Position numbers and translations under genes: made by a program. From positions 1 through 45,937 of the forward strand of contig JARBJD010000467.1 of assembly GCA_033064195.1 (NCBI GenBank): 45,937 nucleotides of DNA, in the 5' to 3' direction. This document shows positions 1 to 8,798 of this stretch, in pieces; within the stretch, counting starts at the first letter, position 1, and every line of letters begins with the position of its first letter. The notes under the pieces were generated by a model, which searched no databases, was not told the DNA's origin, and saw only the letters and a program-made list of their open reading frames with translations. The stretch is from Blattamonas nauphoetae. Taxonomy: Eukaryota > Preaxostyla > Oxymonadida.

Positions 1-1087
1 CAGTGTCTTTTCTGAATCTCCAGTGATGTCTTTGGACATGGACTGCATCTTTGATCGAAACGGATGTTGTATTTTTGTCACGGCTTTTTGGAATCGTTGG
101 TTGGTCAATCATCAATGCAGTACCTCCTTGTTCCCTCCTTATTTTCCGGATGTGTAGAATCCCATCGGTGAACATATTCATCATTACCATTCCTGAAATG
201 ATCTTCCACCAAATGGGGATTTGTTTAGGATGTGCTAAAATGAACTCAGTTTCGTCATTTCCGAGAGTTCTGCTTACGTGTGAAAGAATAAACATATTTC
301 GATTCAGTTTCTTTGATTCAACGATCTGTTTGTCCATGAAGTGTTCCATTTTCTGTTGATTGTCCATCATTGAATTCTCTGCTTTGATTTGTTCCTCCTC
401 TGAATTGTCCTTCTGTTGATGGTCAAAATAGCCTTTCACTCGTTCCAACATTCCCAGCACTTGCCTTGTCGTTGGTTCGACATTGTTGATCTCTCTCACA
501 TATGGCACAAAACCTTTGTCAATCTTCACAATTGTTTGTGGATCTGGTGACTTGGGGATCAGTAGATCATCATCTTCAAACCTCATCTCTTTCATTGGGA
601 ATTCATATTCTGAACCAATTGATGTCGGGTTTCTCTTCTGTCCAGGAATGATTGGAGATTCAGGTGTTTCAATAGGTACTGGTTGTGATTTTTGACTCGG
701 AGATAGTGTTGGAATTACGATGGCTGGTGGTTGATTAAAATGAATATTCTGTGCTTCCTGATAATACTGTTGATATGCTCTGTACGCTTGTCTTGCAGTG
801 TTGTTACTAAGGATCCATCCGGTGAATTGTTTCACAAATCTTTGAACAACAATTTTTCCATCAGCAATGTTTAAATCAGGAGGTAATTCTCCATTCAGCC
901 AATCATTGTAGTATGTCTCATCATTTGCGTCGTATTGTCCATTTGAATCATTGACATGATAGGTTGGTAAAAGCTGGGAAAACGTAAGTGTGACTGTGAA
1001 TATTTTTGTCTTGTAATGGAACGTGTTGTCCAGGAGGTTCTTCACTATTCGATCAATTTGTGTTGAATTCAAAAACGGTCTAGTCAT
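1..1087 (-). CDS. Polinton protein of unknown function, partial at window edge
   Basis: Reading leftwards from an ATG at 1087, the minus strand stays open for about 362 codons and runs off the window. The product is hydrophilic and Gln/Asn/Pro-rich in the middle. Its later part is rich in Met, Gln and charged residues and looks coiled-coil-like. No signal peptide or membrane segment is visible. I do not recognise the family. It lies directly downstream of the polymerase region, 24 bp away and on the same strand, so it belongs to the Polinton gene block. The start is supported by a TTTTTGTAGAAATG context resembling that of the other Polinton genes. Confidence 0.6.
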   Translation of the reverse strand, partial: MTRPFLNSTQIDRIVKNLLDNTFHYKTKIFTVTLTFSQLLPTYHVNDSNGQYDANDETYYNDWLNGELPPDLNIADGKIVVQRFVKQFTGWILSNNTARQAYRAYQQYYQEAQNIHFNQPPAIVIPTLSPSQKSQPVPIETPESPIIPGQKRNPTSIGSEYEFPMKEMRFEDDDLLIPKSPDPQTIVKIDKGFVPYVREINNVEPTTRQVLGMLERVKGYFDHQQKDNSEEEQIKAENSMMDNQQKMEHFMDKQIVESKKLNRNMFILSHVSRTLGNDETEFILAHPKQIPIWWKIISGMVMMNMFTDGILHIRKIRREQGGTALMIDQPTIPKSRDKNTTSVSIKDAVHVQRHHWRFRKDT

Positions 1088-1106
1088 TTCTACAAAAATA
1101 AAGTTT
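1088..1106 (-). promoter_or_regulatory. Polinton start-site motif, leftmost gene
   Basis: The minus strand reads TTTTTGTAGAAATG into the start codon. This is the most divergent member of the AT-rich motif found at the Polinton gene starts. Confidence 0.35.
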
Positions 1107-1110
1107 GTGT

Positions 1111-4100
1111 TTATTCAATTATATAATCAGTTGCTTTCAGTCCATGAATGAATGGAGGACACGATTCATTTTCAAGTACGATTGCCTTCAGATGTATTCC
1201 ACTGAGACTGAGTTTCTGCTGTTGAATTTTCGCAATCTCAAATCCATTGCTGTCCTCTTCGCTCACGATTCTTCTCGTTTGAAAGTTCAGTGTTGTCGTT
1301 ACTGTTTTCTCTCCATTAAGACACTTCGCATAATCGTCACTTGTTATATTTGTTTTCTTTAATGACACTCCTTTGATTTTGCATTTCTCATCGAGAGAGT
1401 AGCACTTGGGTGCAAGACAGATCATCTGTTCACCTTCCTTTTCAATAGCTAATCCCAACAGTTTCTTCTCATCATCAACTCCCTTTTCAGGATTGGGGAA
1501 CCATTCGTATTTGTGAGCATCATAGAATTCTTTGTCAGCAATCACGTGTTCAAATTGTTGATGAATTCCAGCATTTGGATCTCCACTAATTGCCCAGTAT
1601 GCCGAGTCAGTGTCTCCCTCACAGAAGTGAATCTTGTTCATGTCTAGGCATTTATACATGAAGTTGTAGATGAAATTCAGATACCAGAACTTGGCATTGT
1701 CGAGTGTGAACACTGCTTCTTGCAGACATGTTTTGCACGATGCTTTCTCTCTGTCTTCAATCACAATGTAGTTGTCCTCATTGATCTCTCGAGTCGCCAC
1801 AAATCCTTTCATCATTTGTTTCAAGTATGTTCTCTTCTCATTGCAGATTGTGATTGAGTTGTATTTCTCAGTGTTCATTCCATCATATCCGTAACTTCCA
1901 TTCAAGTTGGTCTTACAGAATTGTTCCTTTCCTTTATTTCCAACCTTCATTGCTTCTATTCAGTCATTCATGAATGAGGTCACGAATGGTTCAAATCCAG
2001 CATGTCTCGAGAATACCATCACACTCTTGATATCATCAATAATGAAGTGGCAATAGTCGATGAGGAACCACAGATAGTATGTCGAAAAGAACATATACTG
2101 ATCGTGTGTGCTCAAGAGTTGAGTCAGCTTTCTTTGTTTGTCGTCAGTCTTCAATCCATGTTTCTTCATCAACGAATAGGTCTTCTCTCCGATGTTCTCT
2201 TCTGTCGTATTGACAGTGATGTTTCTGAAGATTGGTGGGAAGTTAATGAAATCATTTATGTACTTCTCTTCGATGTGTCCTTTCAGTTCTGCAATGAACA
2301 GTGTCTTCTGATTCTTGTCCTCGATAATCTCCCGACATTCTTTATCTCCTGTTGCTGTGTACAGACATCTTCCTGGCATGTACATTCTGTGTTTTGTGTA
2401 TGGATTGTTTTTGTTCTTGATTGATGAGAATGCACTTGGATAGAGGGAATTAAAGTCAACACCACAGACATGAGTCATGATGTGTTCAGTATCTATTGAT
2501 TTGACTTTTCCGTCTTCATAAGTGAAGTGATTGATCGGTGTCACGTCTTTGATGTTCTGTCGATGTTGAACATTCGATAATCCACCAGTCACTGCTGCTC
2601 TCAGTTTGTGATATGTTTGCTCATGTGTCAGAGTCATTGGTAGTGATTTCCAGATACAGTACTTCTTGAGTTGAATCCTCAATCGTGTGAGATGTTCATC
2701 ATGGTCTGACTTGTATGTGTTGCAGTAGTCACAGCAGATCTTGACGTTCTCTTTAGAATGTCCTTTCGAATTGTCGATTCTATCCAAAGTTGGTCGTACT
2801 GCTTGTGTGAAGTGGCACTTGCAGATATAGCATACTTTCTTGCACTGTTGAACAAACCAGTCGTAGTCTGCTTCAGTGACATTGGCTGTAGTATTGCGAT
2901 GAGCTTTCTGGTCTTGATACCTGTATCCTTCCACTTTGTATTTCCAGTATTGTTTGGTGATCTTGATTGGTCCAGATTCGTCACATTCATTATAGTCAGC
3001 ATCAATATCAAAGTCATTGTAGGCACATGCATACTTGATTGCAGAAGCATTTGCTGATAATGAGAGATTGTGCAACATATCCACTTTGTATTGGAAGTTC
3101 AGATCAATCAGATTATCCAACGGAGCAGTCATACATTCGACGTCTCTGATGTTGTAGAATTTTAGATAGTCCCATCTGTTCTTGAATCCTTGCTTGTTCC
3201 AATCGTCAAGGTAAAGTTGGTAATCAGTGTCGGACATTTCACTGTTGTTCAAACTGGAGTAGAATTCATATTTGGAGAATGGTTCTTGTTTGCTCAGTAC
3301 TGTGTCGTAGTCTGATGAATCAAATGATTCGTAAGCAAAGAAAGATTTCTGAAGTGTTGTGTTTCCTCCGAAGGCTTTGACTGCATTATCCAATGTCATT
3401 GGTCCGGTGTACGACATCATGTCAATGAACCGAAGAACTTGTTGCGTTTTCTCGTGTCTGATCAGTACTTGTTTGTACTTTGTTGTTGATCCAAGGAAGC
3501 TCACCACTTTCCAATCCTTGTCAACGAGATCACGGAATATGAGATTGATGTCGAATCTGGAACTGTTGAATCCAATCACACTGACTTCATTTTGTGAGGG
3601 AATTTCAGGGTCTTCAGATTGGTTGTTCTCTCGAACAGTTTCTGCATATTTGAAGAGTTGTCTGATCCATTGCTTCACGAAGTCCTTTCCATCTCGAAGA
3701 TCAAAGTAGATTGATTTTACACCAGTTTTTGTTTTGATTGCTGATGCAACAGAGAGAGGTTTCAAATGTGAGATCAGTTGAGTGTTGTCATCAGAGAATA
3801 GATTGTCAAGAATGAGATCTTCCATTGTTTCGAAATCATAAGTGATGTAGTACTGCGTTGGTTTGAATTCGTCTTGTCTCTTGTGTGCCATCAGAAATTC
3901 ATGAGTCTTGTTGTTAAGAATGTGTGGTACATATGGCCTTGGCGTTTTATCAAGTGAGATCTTCTTCACATGTTTTCCATCGACTTCTTTGCATTCTTTG
4001 AGATGTTTCTCGTAGTAAGCCTTGAAGTGAGAATCTTTTACTTGGAATCCTCTCGATTGACAGTAGGGACAGAGTTTGTATCCAGTGATTTTCTCAGGAT

Positions 4101-4851
4101 CGATAATGTACATTACATGAACGAGAGTTGCAGTGAGCGGAATCATCAGAAGTGGGAGAACTCTTGCATCATCATTTTCGTTGATGTACGATTGACTCAA
4201 GAAATATTTCTTCTTGTCTTCGTCGTATTCATAAATGTGAACTGTAATATTGAATAATTGCATTGCTTTCTCCATGTCAGATGCAATATCAAATCCAGGG
4301 TATTTTCGCAAGTGTTCAGTGAGTTGATATGACGTGAGATTGGTGAGATTCATCCATTTGGTGAACAGTTTGTATGCTTCGGTGTTTCTCATTTTAATTG
4401 ATATCTTCTTTCCTTGAACCTCAGGAAGTGTAAGGAATGAGAGCGCTTGAAAGAAGCAGATGTTGTACTCAGAATCTATGGACCGAATGTTTCTCGTTTT
4501 GATATGTTCAGTGAGAATTGCATTCGCTTTTCCTGCAACTGGGAATCTGTACACTGCAACCAGAATGGAATGGAAGGCAATGAACATTGTCTTTGTGTCC
4601 ATCAGTGTTCTCTCTTGTGATTCTTTGATGAGGTTGATTGCATACTTGGAATACTCAGTGATGTCTGCTTCACTTCGAATCACTGTTGGAAAACTCTTTG
4701 ATGTGTTCTCCAATTCTGGTCTGAAGTCATTGTACTGTGTCTCATCTTTATCTTTTCTCTCAACAATCTTTCCAAAATCAATACTAATCTTGAATGGTCG
4801 ATCCTTCTCTTTTTTCATACACTGCATTGATGAAGGTTGTGATTTCCTCAA
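1111..4851 (-). pseudogene. Polinton protein-primed family B DNA polymerase (interrupted)
   Basis: This is the replicative polymerase region of the element, roughly 1,240 codons long. In order it carries the 3'-5' exonuclease motifs (DFET; FNSSRFD; a Tyr...RDV motif), then polymerase motif A (DFNSLYPS), motif B (K..LNGSYG) and motif C (DTDS). This is the arrangement of Polinton and other protein-primed family B polymerases. Between the last exonuclease motif and motif A lies a Cys-rich HNH-like segment (about 2700-2850). The N-terminal part also has a C..C...H....H zinc-finger-like motif. The gene overlaps the end of the upstream coiled-coil gene by about 70 bp. It appears interrupted about once; otherwise its motifs are well preserved. 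Confidence 0.88.
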
Positions 4852-5518
4852 CGTTCTTCAAGTGATTGTGGAAGTACAACTGATATGGTTTTCCATTGTC
4901 TTCAACCTTCTCGACCTCATTCTTCTTGAACTTCTTTCGTGCGTTCGTCAGACATTCGTTGAAGGCAAGTTTGTCACGTGGTTCAGCGAGCAAGATGCAT
5001 TCATTGAATCCATCAAATTGCTTCACTTTTCTTGATTCCATTTGTTCATTCTTCTTCTGAATGATCAACAGATTCTTCATCCAATGATCCATCAGTTTCT
5101 CTTCTATCGACTTCAGTTTCCTCGTGATCTTGAACACTTGCTTCTTCAATTCAGTTTCGTTCACTCTTGGATTTGCTTTCATGTCAATGATGATTTCATT
5201 TTTATCCTCTTCATTCATCGTTGCATTGTTATTTGTTTCATTCTGTCTCTGCATGGCTTGTTGTTGTTCAATCTGTCGTCGTTGTCTCACTTCATTCAGG
5301 AATTTCGGTATTAAATTGATATTGAGATATGCTGTTGGATTAGGATTTCGATATCCAACATCTGGGGGTTGAAGCATTGCCAGGAGAAATGAATAGTGAT
5401 GTTGCTTGTATGGGCTGTCAGGTTTGTATGTTCGACCATCAGTAAATGCGAATTGAGTGTTTGGAAATAGTTCTCTAACTTCTCTGATTTGTTCCTTCAC
5501 TTTCCAGAGTTGTGTCAT
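4784..5518 (-). CDS. Polinton coiled-coil protein of unknown function
   Basis: An open frame of 244 codons just upstream of the polymerase, overlapping its 5' end by about 70 bp. The first 80 residues look globular (aromatic and proline containing). A Gln/Asn-rich linker and a long Lys/Glu-rich, probably coiled-coil, C-terminal half follow. No transmembrane segment or recognisable catalytic motif is visible. The position beside a protein-primed polymerase would suit a replication accessory or terminal-protein-like role, but that is only a guess from context. The ATG at 5518 is directly preceded by the AT-rich motif TTAATTCGTAGTAAATG. Confidence 0.65.
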   Translation of the reverse strand: MTQLWKVKEQIREVRELFPNTQFAFTDGRTYKPDSPYKQHHYSFLLAMLQPPDVGYRNPNPTAYLNINLIPKFLNEVRQRRQIEQQQAMQRQNETNNNATMNEEDKNEIIIDMKANPRVNETELKKQVFKITRKLKSIEEKLMDHWMKNLLIIQKKNEQMESRKVKQFDGFNECILLAEPRDKLAFNECLTNARKKFKKNEVEKVEDNGKPYQLYFHNHLKNVEEITTFINAVYEKREGSTIQD

Positions 5519-5545
5519 TTACTACGAATTAAAAAAAATTAAAAA
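5519..5545 (-). promoter_or_regulatory. Polinton start-site motif, coiled-coil gene
   Basis: The minus strand reads T-rich, then TTAATTCGTAGTAAATG, ending in the ATG. It is shared in sequence and position with the motifs at 5953 and 7852. Confidence 0.5.
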
Positions 5546-5562
5546 TAAAAAAAGTTGAGTGA

Positions 5563-5952
5563 TTATTTTGGCTTCCTCAAATGTGGCTTCTTCTTTGCCT
5601 TTAGCCAGGAATCTAGTCGGACTTTGAAAATCTCACTACCACCAATTTCTCGATATGTGAATGGAGTCAGCACCTGCTTGTACTCACCAACGAGCTCACA
5701 GTTGTACTTTCTCAGTTCATTCTCCACAAACGATTGAGTGTAGTGTCGACGTTGTGACATGTGTGGTCTGTTTCCTTGATTCCACAACTTTGGTTTTATC
5801 CTCCACTCAACACCTTCATGAACATAGATGACTGGGATATTATGTCTGACATACTCGGAGACAAGTTCACAGTTCTCTTCTTTCATTGACTGAATCAAAG
5901 CTTGCTTGGCATCTGTTCGACGTCGTTCGTATGTAGTATTCACTGTTGTCAT
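5563..5952 (-). CDS. Polinton small protein with two ~45-residue repeats
   Basis: A protein of 129 residues made of two copies of one repeat. Each starts with a NCELV(S/G)EY motif, passes through an aromatic/Glu strand region, and ends in a basic W...(R/K)PH segment. A QSFVENEL helix joins the two repeats and recurs in the paralog at 7258-7851. The pattern CEL.GEY...(F/Y)...G.E..V....W....RPH resembles the short nucleic-acid-binding repeats of large DNA viruses in which a CPxC pair normally closes the unit; here those cysteines are absent. A DNA-binding role is inference. The product is basic. The ATG at 5952 follows the Polinton start motif. Confidence 0.65.
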   Translation of the reverse strand: MTTVNTTYERRRTDAKQALIQSMKEENCELVSEYVRHNIPVIYVHEGVEWRIKPKLWNQGNRPHMSQRRHYTQSFVENELRKYNCELVGEYKQVLTPFTYREIGGSEIFKVRLDSWLKAKKKPHLRKPK

Positions 5953-5978
5953 TTAATACAAATTAAAAAATCAAAAAA
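5953..5978 (-). promoter_or_regulatory. Polinton start-site motif, two-repeat gene
   Basis: The minus strand reads TTTTTTAATTTGTATTAAATG up to the ATG. The GTA...TAAATG core is identically spaced in the neighbouring genes. Confidence 0.5.
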
Positions 5979-6374
5979 ATTAAAATGAAATATGAAATGT
6001 GAAGTGTGTTGATTTTTATTTCCTTCTTGTTCCTTACAGTGTCGGCTTCCTTGCTTCTTTCTTTTTTGTTTTTTCTTTCATTCTTTTATTTTTTTCAATC
6101 ATTCATTATTGACTTTTTCAAGTTTGTATGATTGTACCATGAGACAACCCGATACTCCTTTGGGGATCATTCTATCATGATCCTACTCAATGACTACTGC
6201 TGGCGAATTCCTTGAAGGGTTAAGTCTTGGGTGGGCATGTTTTACGGTCACATTTAAATGAAGCCCACATGAACCCCGGGGACAATCTTCCGATTCGTCC
6301 TTCTCCAATTCAACCTTCAATTAGTTCTACGCATTAGTCACGAGGGCACCATTTTGCCTGAGTATCTAGGGAAA
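5979..6374. other. Polinton intergenic DNA, no gene seen
   Basis: A T-rich stretch (to about 6120) is followed by about 250 bp of balanced composition. I see no open frame of useful length, no match to rRNA that I can recognise, and no clear repeat in it. Confidence 0.5.
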
Positions 6375-6401
6375 TTACGTCGAGGTTTCATACTTCACTT
6401 T

Positions 6402-6650
6402 TTTGGAACTTCTGAATTTTTGAATTGTGGTATTTTGATCTTTTTTGACTTTTTGACTTGAATTTTTGAATTGTGGTATTTTGATCTTTTTTGACTTTTT
6501 GACTTGAATTTTTGAATTGTGGTATTTGGATCTTTTTTGAATTTTTTTGAAATTTTTCTCAGTCTTTTTTTTTCTGAACTTTTTTTTGAATTTTTGAATA
6601 TTTTTTGAATATTTGAAATAATTGTGGGATTTTGATCCTTTTTGATTTTT
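6402..6650. repeat. 46-bp AT-rich tandem repeat
   Basis: The phrase GAATTGTGGTATTT recurs at 6422, 6468 and 6514, an exact 46-bp period. A degenerate fourth unit lies near 6605-6650. Units are TTTTTGA-rich. An apparent minus-strand open frame over it is a product of the repeat and is not called as a gene. Confidence 0.85.
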
Positions 6651-6666
6651 TTCTGAAAGAAAGAAT

Positions 6667-6745
6667 GCCCCTCGCCTGAATCGAACCACCGCCTAGAACA
6701 GAGTTTCCCTAAAGATCTGGAACATACCCACTGAGCTACGAGCTC
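6667..6745 (-). tRNA. tRNA-like sequence, degenerate
   Basis: On the minus strand a good A-box (TAGCTCAGTGGG, 6738-6727) is followed at a normal distance by a B-box (GGTTCGATTC, 6687-6678). The part of the acceptor stem nearest the D arm (4 of 7 pairs) and an anticodon-like stem (GTTCC...GGGAAAC) can pair, but the T stem is poor. The variable region is long, as in class II tRNAs. It may be a tRNA-like relic carried by the Polinton rather than a working tRNA; no anticodon is assigned. Confidence 0.35.
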
Positions 6746-6970
6746 CTGAAAATGTTAGATTCGACCAGTGCCTTGTTCCTCAATTGTGCAGATCTGCTAT
6801 ATATTCCTTTTTATTGTCCACCTATCTACCCTCGTTAAAAAGCACGACTTTATCACGGGAACGACTTTTACTATATATTGAATTTATTGACCAAGTTTTC
6901 AAAATTTTAATCTGCTATAAAGTACTTTTTCGGGTACAAGGCATCTGATTGTCGGAGATCTTTCAGGACC

Positions 6971-7046
6971 GGATAGTTTAGTGGTAGTAGTGAGTGCACT
7001 ACGATTACTAAGCTGAAGGTCCCAAGTTCAATTCCTGGCGGAAGCA
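6971..7046 (+). tRNA. second tRNA-like sequence, degenerate
   Basis: An A-box-like TAGTTTAGTGG (6974-6984) and a B-box-like AGTTCAATTCC (7025-7035) stand at tRNA spacing. The T arm CCAAG / TTCAATT / CCTGG forms four of five pairs. The acceptor stem does not close convincingly, and a TAGTG/CACTA hairpin sits where the D/anticodon arms should be. Its 3' end doubles as the 5' strand of the long helix that encloses the structured element at 7035-7214. Confidence 0.3.
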
Positions 7047-7214
7047 TTTAATTTCACATATAAAGCCCTTTGGCATGGTCGAATCACTTGAAAGACCAAA
7101 TGTACATCTCCGGAACTCAACACGATAAAAATGAGTTCCGATGCCGGTCTAAAAGGGACCGATGAGAAGGGTCGCTCCCTTCGGAACCTTGAAAAATACA
7201 CCTGCTTCCGCCAG
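7035..7214 (+). ncRNA. candidate structured RNA: four hairpins inside a 12-bp helix
   Basis: A perfect 12-bp inverted repeat, CTGGCGGAAGCA (7035-7046) with TGCTTCCGCCAG (7203-7214), encloses four consecutive hairpins: 7076-7080/7094-7098 (5 bp), 7111-7119/7132-7140 (9 bp), 7145-7150/7156-7161 (6 bp with one G-T, 5-nt loop) and 7166-7171/7177-7182 (6 bp, 5-nt loop). GTTCC at 7135-7139, part of the second hairpin, can instead pair with GGAAC at 7183-7187, enclosing the last two hairpins as a three-way junction. No coding frame crosses it. Transcription direction and function are unknown; it lies within the Polinton's gene-poor stretch. Confidence 0.4.
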
Positions 7215-7257
7215 AAACAAGGTTTTGCATTTTGAGACTTTTCAAAAATAACAACTT

Positions 7258-7851
7258 TTATGACCTTTCGTGGTACTTATGTTTGTGAGGTCGGTCTCCA
7301 AAGTACAACCAATTGTCCAAACGAACAGAGTATTCTTTTCCCGTTTCCAAACTACGATACTTGAATGGCTCAAGTACCTTTGTGTATGTTCCAACCAATT
7401 CACAATTGTCTTTTTTCAATTCATTTTCAACAAACGATTGTGTGTATCGTTTTCGTTTACCGAGGTGACTTCGTTCTCCTTTCATCCATTTTGATGGAAT
7501 AACATTCCATTCGATTCCTTCATGGCGATATGTGACTGATCCACTCGAATACTTATATTCGGATATCAGTTCACAATTTTCATTTTTCATGGATTCAATT
7601 AGCTTTTCCTTTGTACACCAGTTGGCTGCTGACATATATTTCCGAGGATGCTTGTGTGGTCTTGATCCTCTCACGAAGTTATTTACATACACTCGATAAA
7701 TTTCATCTGGTTTATCTTCGTGCACGTATTCGAAAGTGCTGGTTGTGAGATATGTTGCTCCTTGTCGCGTAAGCGTTGGTGGTGTTTTCAAAATCAATTG
7801 TTCTTTTTCTAACAGTTCAAGTAGTTGAGTTGGTGTTAAAGATGTTCCCAT
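7258..7851 (-). CDS. Polinton small protein with three ~45-residue repeats
   Basis: A protein of 197 residues and a clear paralog of the gene at 5563-5952. An N-terminal segment of about 35 residues (Leu/Glu-rich, helix-like) precedes three repeats. The second and third match the two repeats of the shorter paralog, with NCELISEY and NCELVGTY cores and the same QSFVENEL connector. Each repeat ends in a (R/S)PHK- or SHL-type basic tail. It probably arose by duplication within the element, then gain or loss of one repeat. Function unknown; the basic repeats suggest nucleic-acid binding. The start is supported by the motif TTTTTAATTAGTAATAAATG immediately at the ATG. Confidence 0.65.
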   Translation of the reverse strand: MGTSLTPTQLLELLEKEQLILKTPPTLTRQGATYLTTSTFEYVHEDKPDEIYRVYVNNFVRGSRPHKHPRKYMSAANWCTKEKLIESMKNENCELISEYKYSSGSVTYRHEGIEWNVIPSKWMKGERSHLGKRKRYTQSFVENELKKDNCELVGTYTKVLEPFKYRSLETGKEYSVRLDNWLYFGDRPHKHKYHERS

Positions 7852-7876
7852 TTATTACTAATTAAAAAGTTGAATA
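7852..7876 (-). promoter_or_regulatory. Polinton start-site motif, three-repeat gene
   Basis: The minus strand reads TTTTTAATTAGTAATAAATG up to the ATG. It places this gene inside the Polinton rather than in host DNA. Confidence 0.5.
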
Positions 7877-8057
7877 AAAAAATAAATCAACTTTGTTTTT
7901 GACAAGCAATCAGAATTGAGAATGTGATTGTATTCTTTGGATTCTCCCAAGAGTAGTATTGTCTAAGGTGTGGGGGTTCCAGTTTCGCTTATATCACTAC
8001 TTCTCTCGACACTCACCTTCAACATGCTGTCTTCTTTAACCTCACTCTCACTGGAGA

Positions 8058-8264
8058 CCTCCCGACGACATCAGCTCCCAACACACTGTCCAACTGTCCC
8101 AAGACAAATTGGAGAACGAGTTGGATGTCGTGAACAGTAAGAAACCGCGAACACAGCAGATCGTTTCTGATTCGATGCTTCTCCTTCTAATCGCACAGTG
8201 TCGAAGAACGTTAGACAGATTGAGTTTCCAATCGCAGAAAGAGATTCAGATGGGATTGGGTTAA
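8058..8264 (+). pseudogene. unidentified coding remnant
   Basis: A 68-codon open stretch without a start codon ends at TAA 8262-8264. It is rich in Gln, Ser and Leu with a hydrophobic LLLLIA helix, and looks like amphipathic coding sequence rather than random DNA. The upstream end may be a splice acceptor (CTGGAG) or a rearrangement point. No family recognised. Confidence 0.3.
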
Positions 8265-8593
8265 CTGAAGCGGAATAAGAAAAACATGTCGACAAAGGAG
8301 ATTTAGAAGAGGCCAAGGTATCTGGTTGATGATTATAGAGAATTTTCATTCAACTTCGACATCTGTTTTGTTGTTTCCCTGTCAAAGTTTTCTGAAAACG
8401 CGGAAGAGAAGGCAGAAGAGTGAAGAGACAAACGAGAGGACAAAAAAGACAACAGGGAATACCATGATAAAGAATAACAGAAAGTCACACTTTCTTCTTG
8501 ATTTTTGGTTCAATTTTCCAATTTAGTCAACTTTTTGGAGGAAAGACTTGATCATGCCCATTGTTAGGACTTACGAGAGATGACCTCCTAATT
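8265..8593. other. intergenic, nothing recognised
   Basis: About 330 bp between the coding remnant and the palindromes. It has short A/G-rich tracts but no supportable gene or repeat. Confidence 0.5.
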
Positions 8594-8637
8594 AGGCGCT
8601 GTCCGAGGACGGACAGCGCCTCGACTTGTCCGGACAA
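8594..8637. repeat. paired perfect palindromes
   Basis: AGGCGCTGTCCG (8594-8605), a 4-base AGGA loop, and its exact reverse complement CGGACAGCGCCT (8610-8621) form a GC-rich hairpin. Four bases later TTGTCCGGACAA (8626-8637) is a second perfect palindrome sharing the GTCCG core. Confidence 0.85.
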
Positions 8638-8798
8638 TTGCTCCTCCTTAAAATAAGGTGTCCATGGATTCGATTGTTCGTTTTTTCGAGTATTTTGACC
8701 AGCTATGCGTGTTCTGAAAGAAACTGTCAATAATAGAGATTTCTATGAAAGATTGAATTTTTGATCGTCCCATTGATGAACAAAATGGGACATATTAT

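Larger units (their letters stand above)
1..7900 (-). mobile_element. Polinton/Maverick, partial (right-hand part)
   Basis: A virus-like DNA element of the Polinton (Maverick) class. It is recognised by a protein-primed family B DNA polymerase flanked by small genes, all on the minus strand and sharing an AT-rich start-site motif. The left end lies outside the window, and no integrase, capsid, protease or packaging ATPase is visible here. The right boundary is uncertain: the last gene with the element's start motif begins at 7851, so the end is put near 7.9 kb. No terminal inverted repeat can be tested without the other end. In the part seen it is nearly whole, with about one break, which suggests a fairly young copy. 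Confidence 0.8.

Noticed and set aside
6375-6689. Minus-strand 104-codon open frame rich in Lys, Phe and Asn
   Set aside because: It is the translation of the 46-bp AT-rich tandem repeat; period and composition explain it.
7156-7188. Hammerhead-ribozyme-like core (CCGATGAG, stem, CGGAAC)
   Set aside because: Two positions of the invariant core differ, and the flanking strands do not form the required stems I and III around a cleavage site; the hairpins are better explained as listed.
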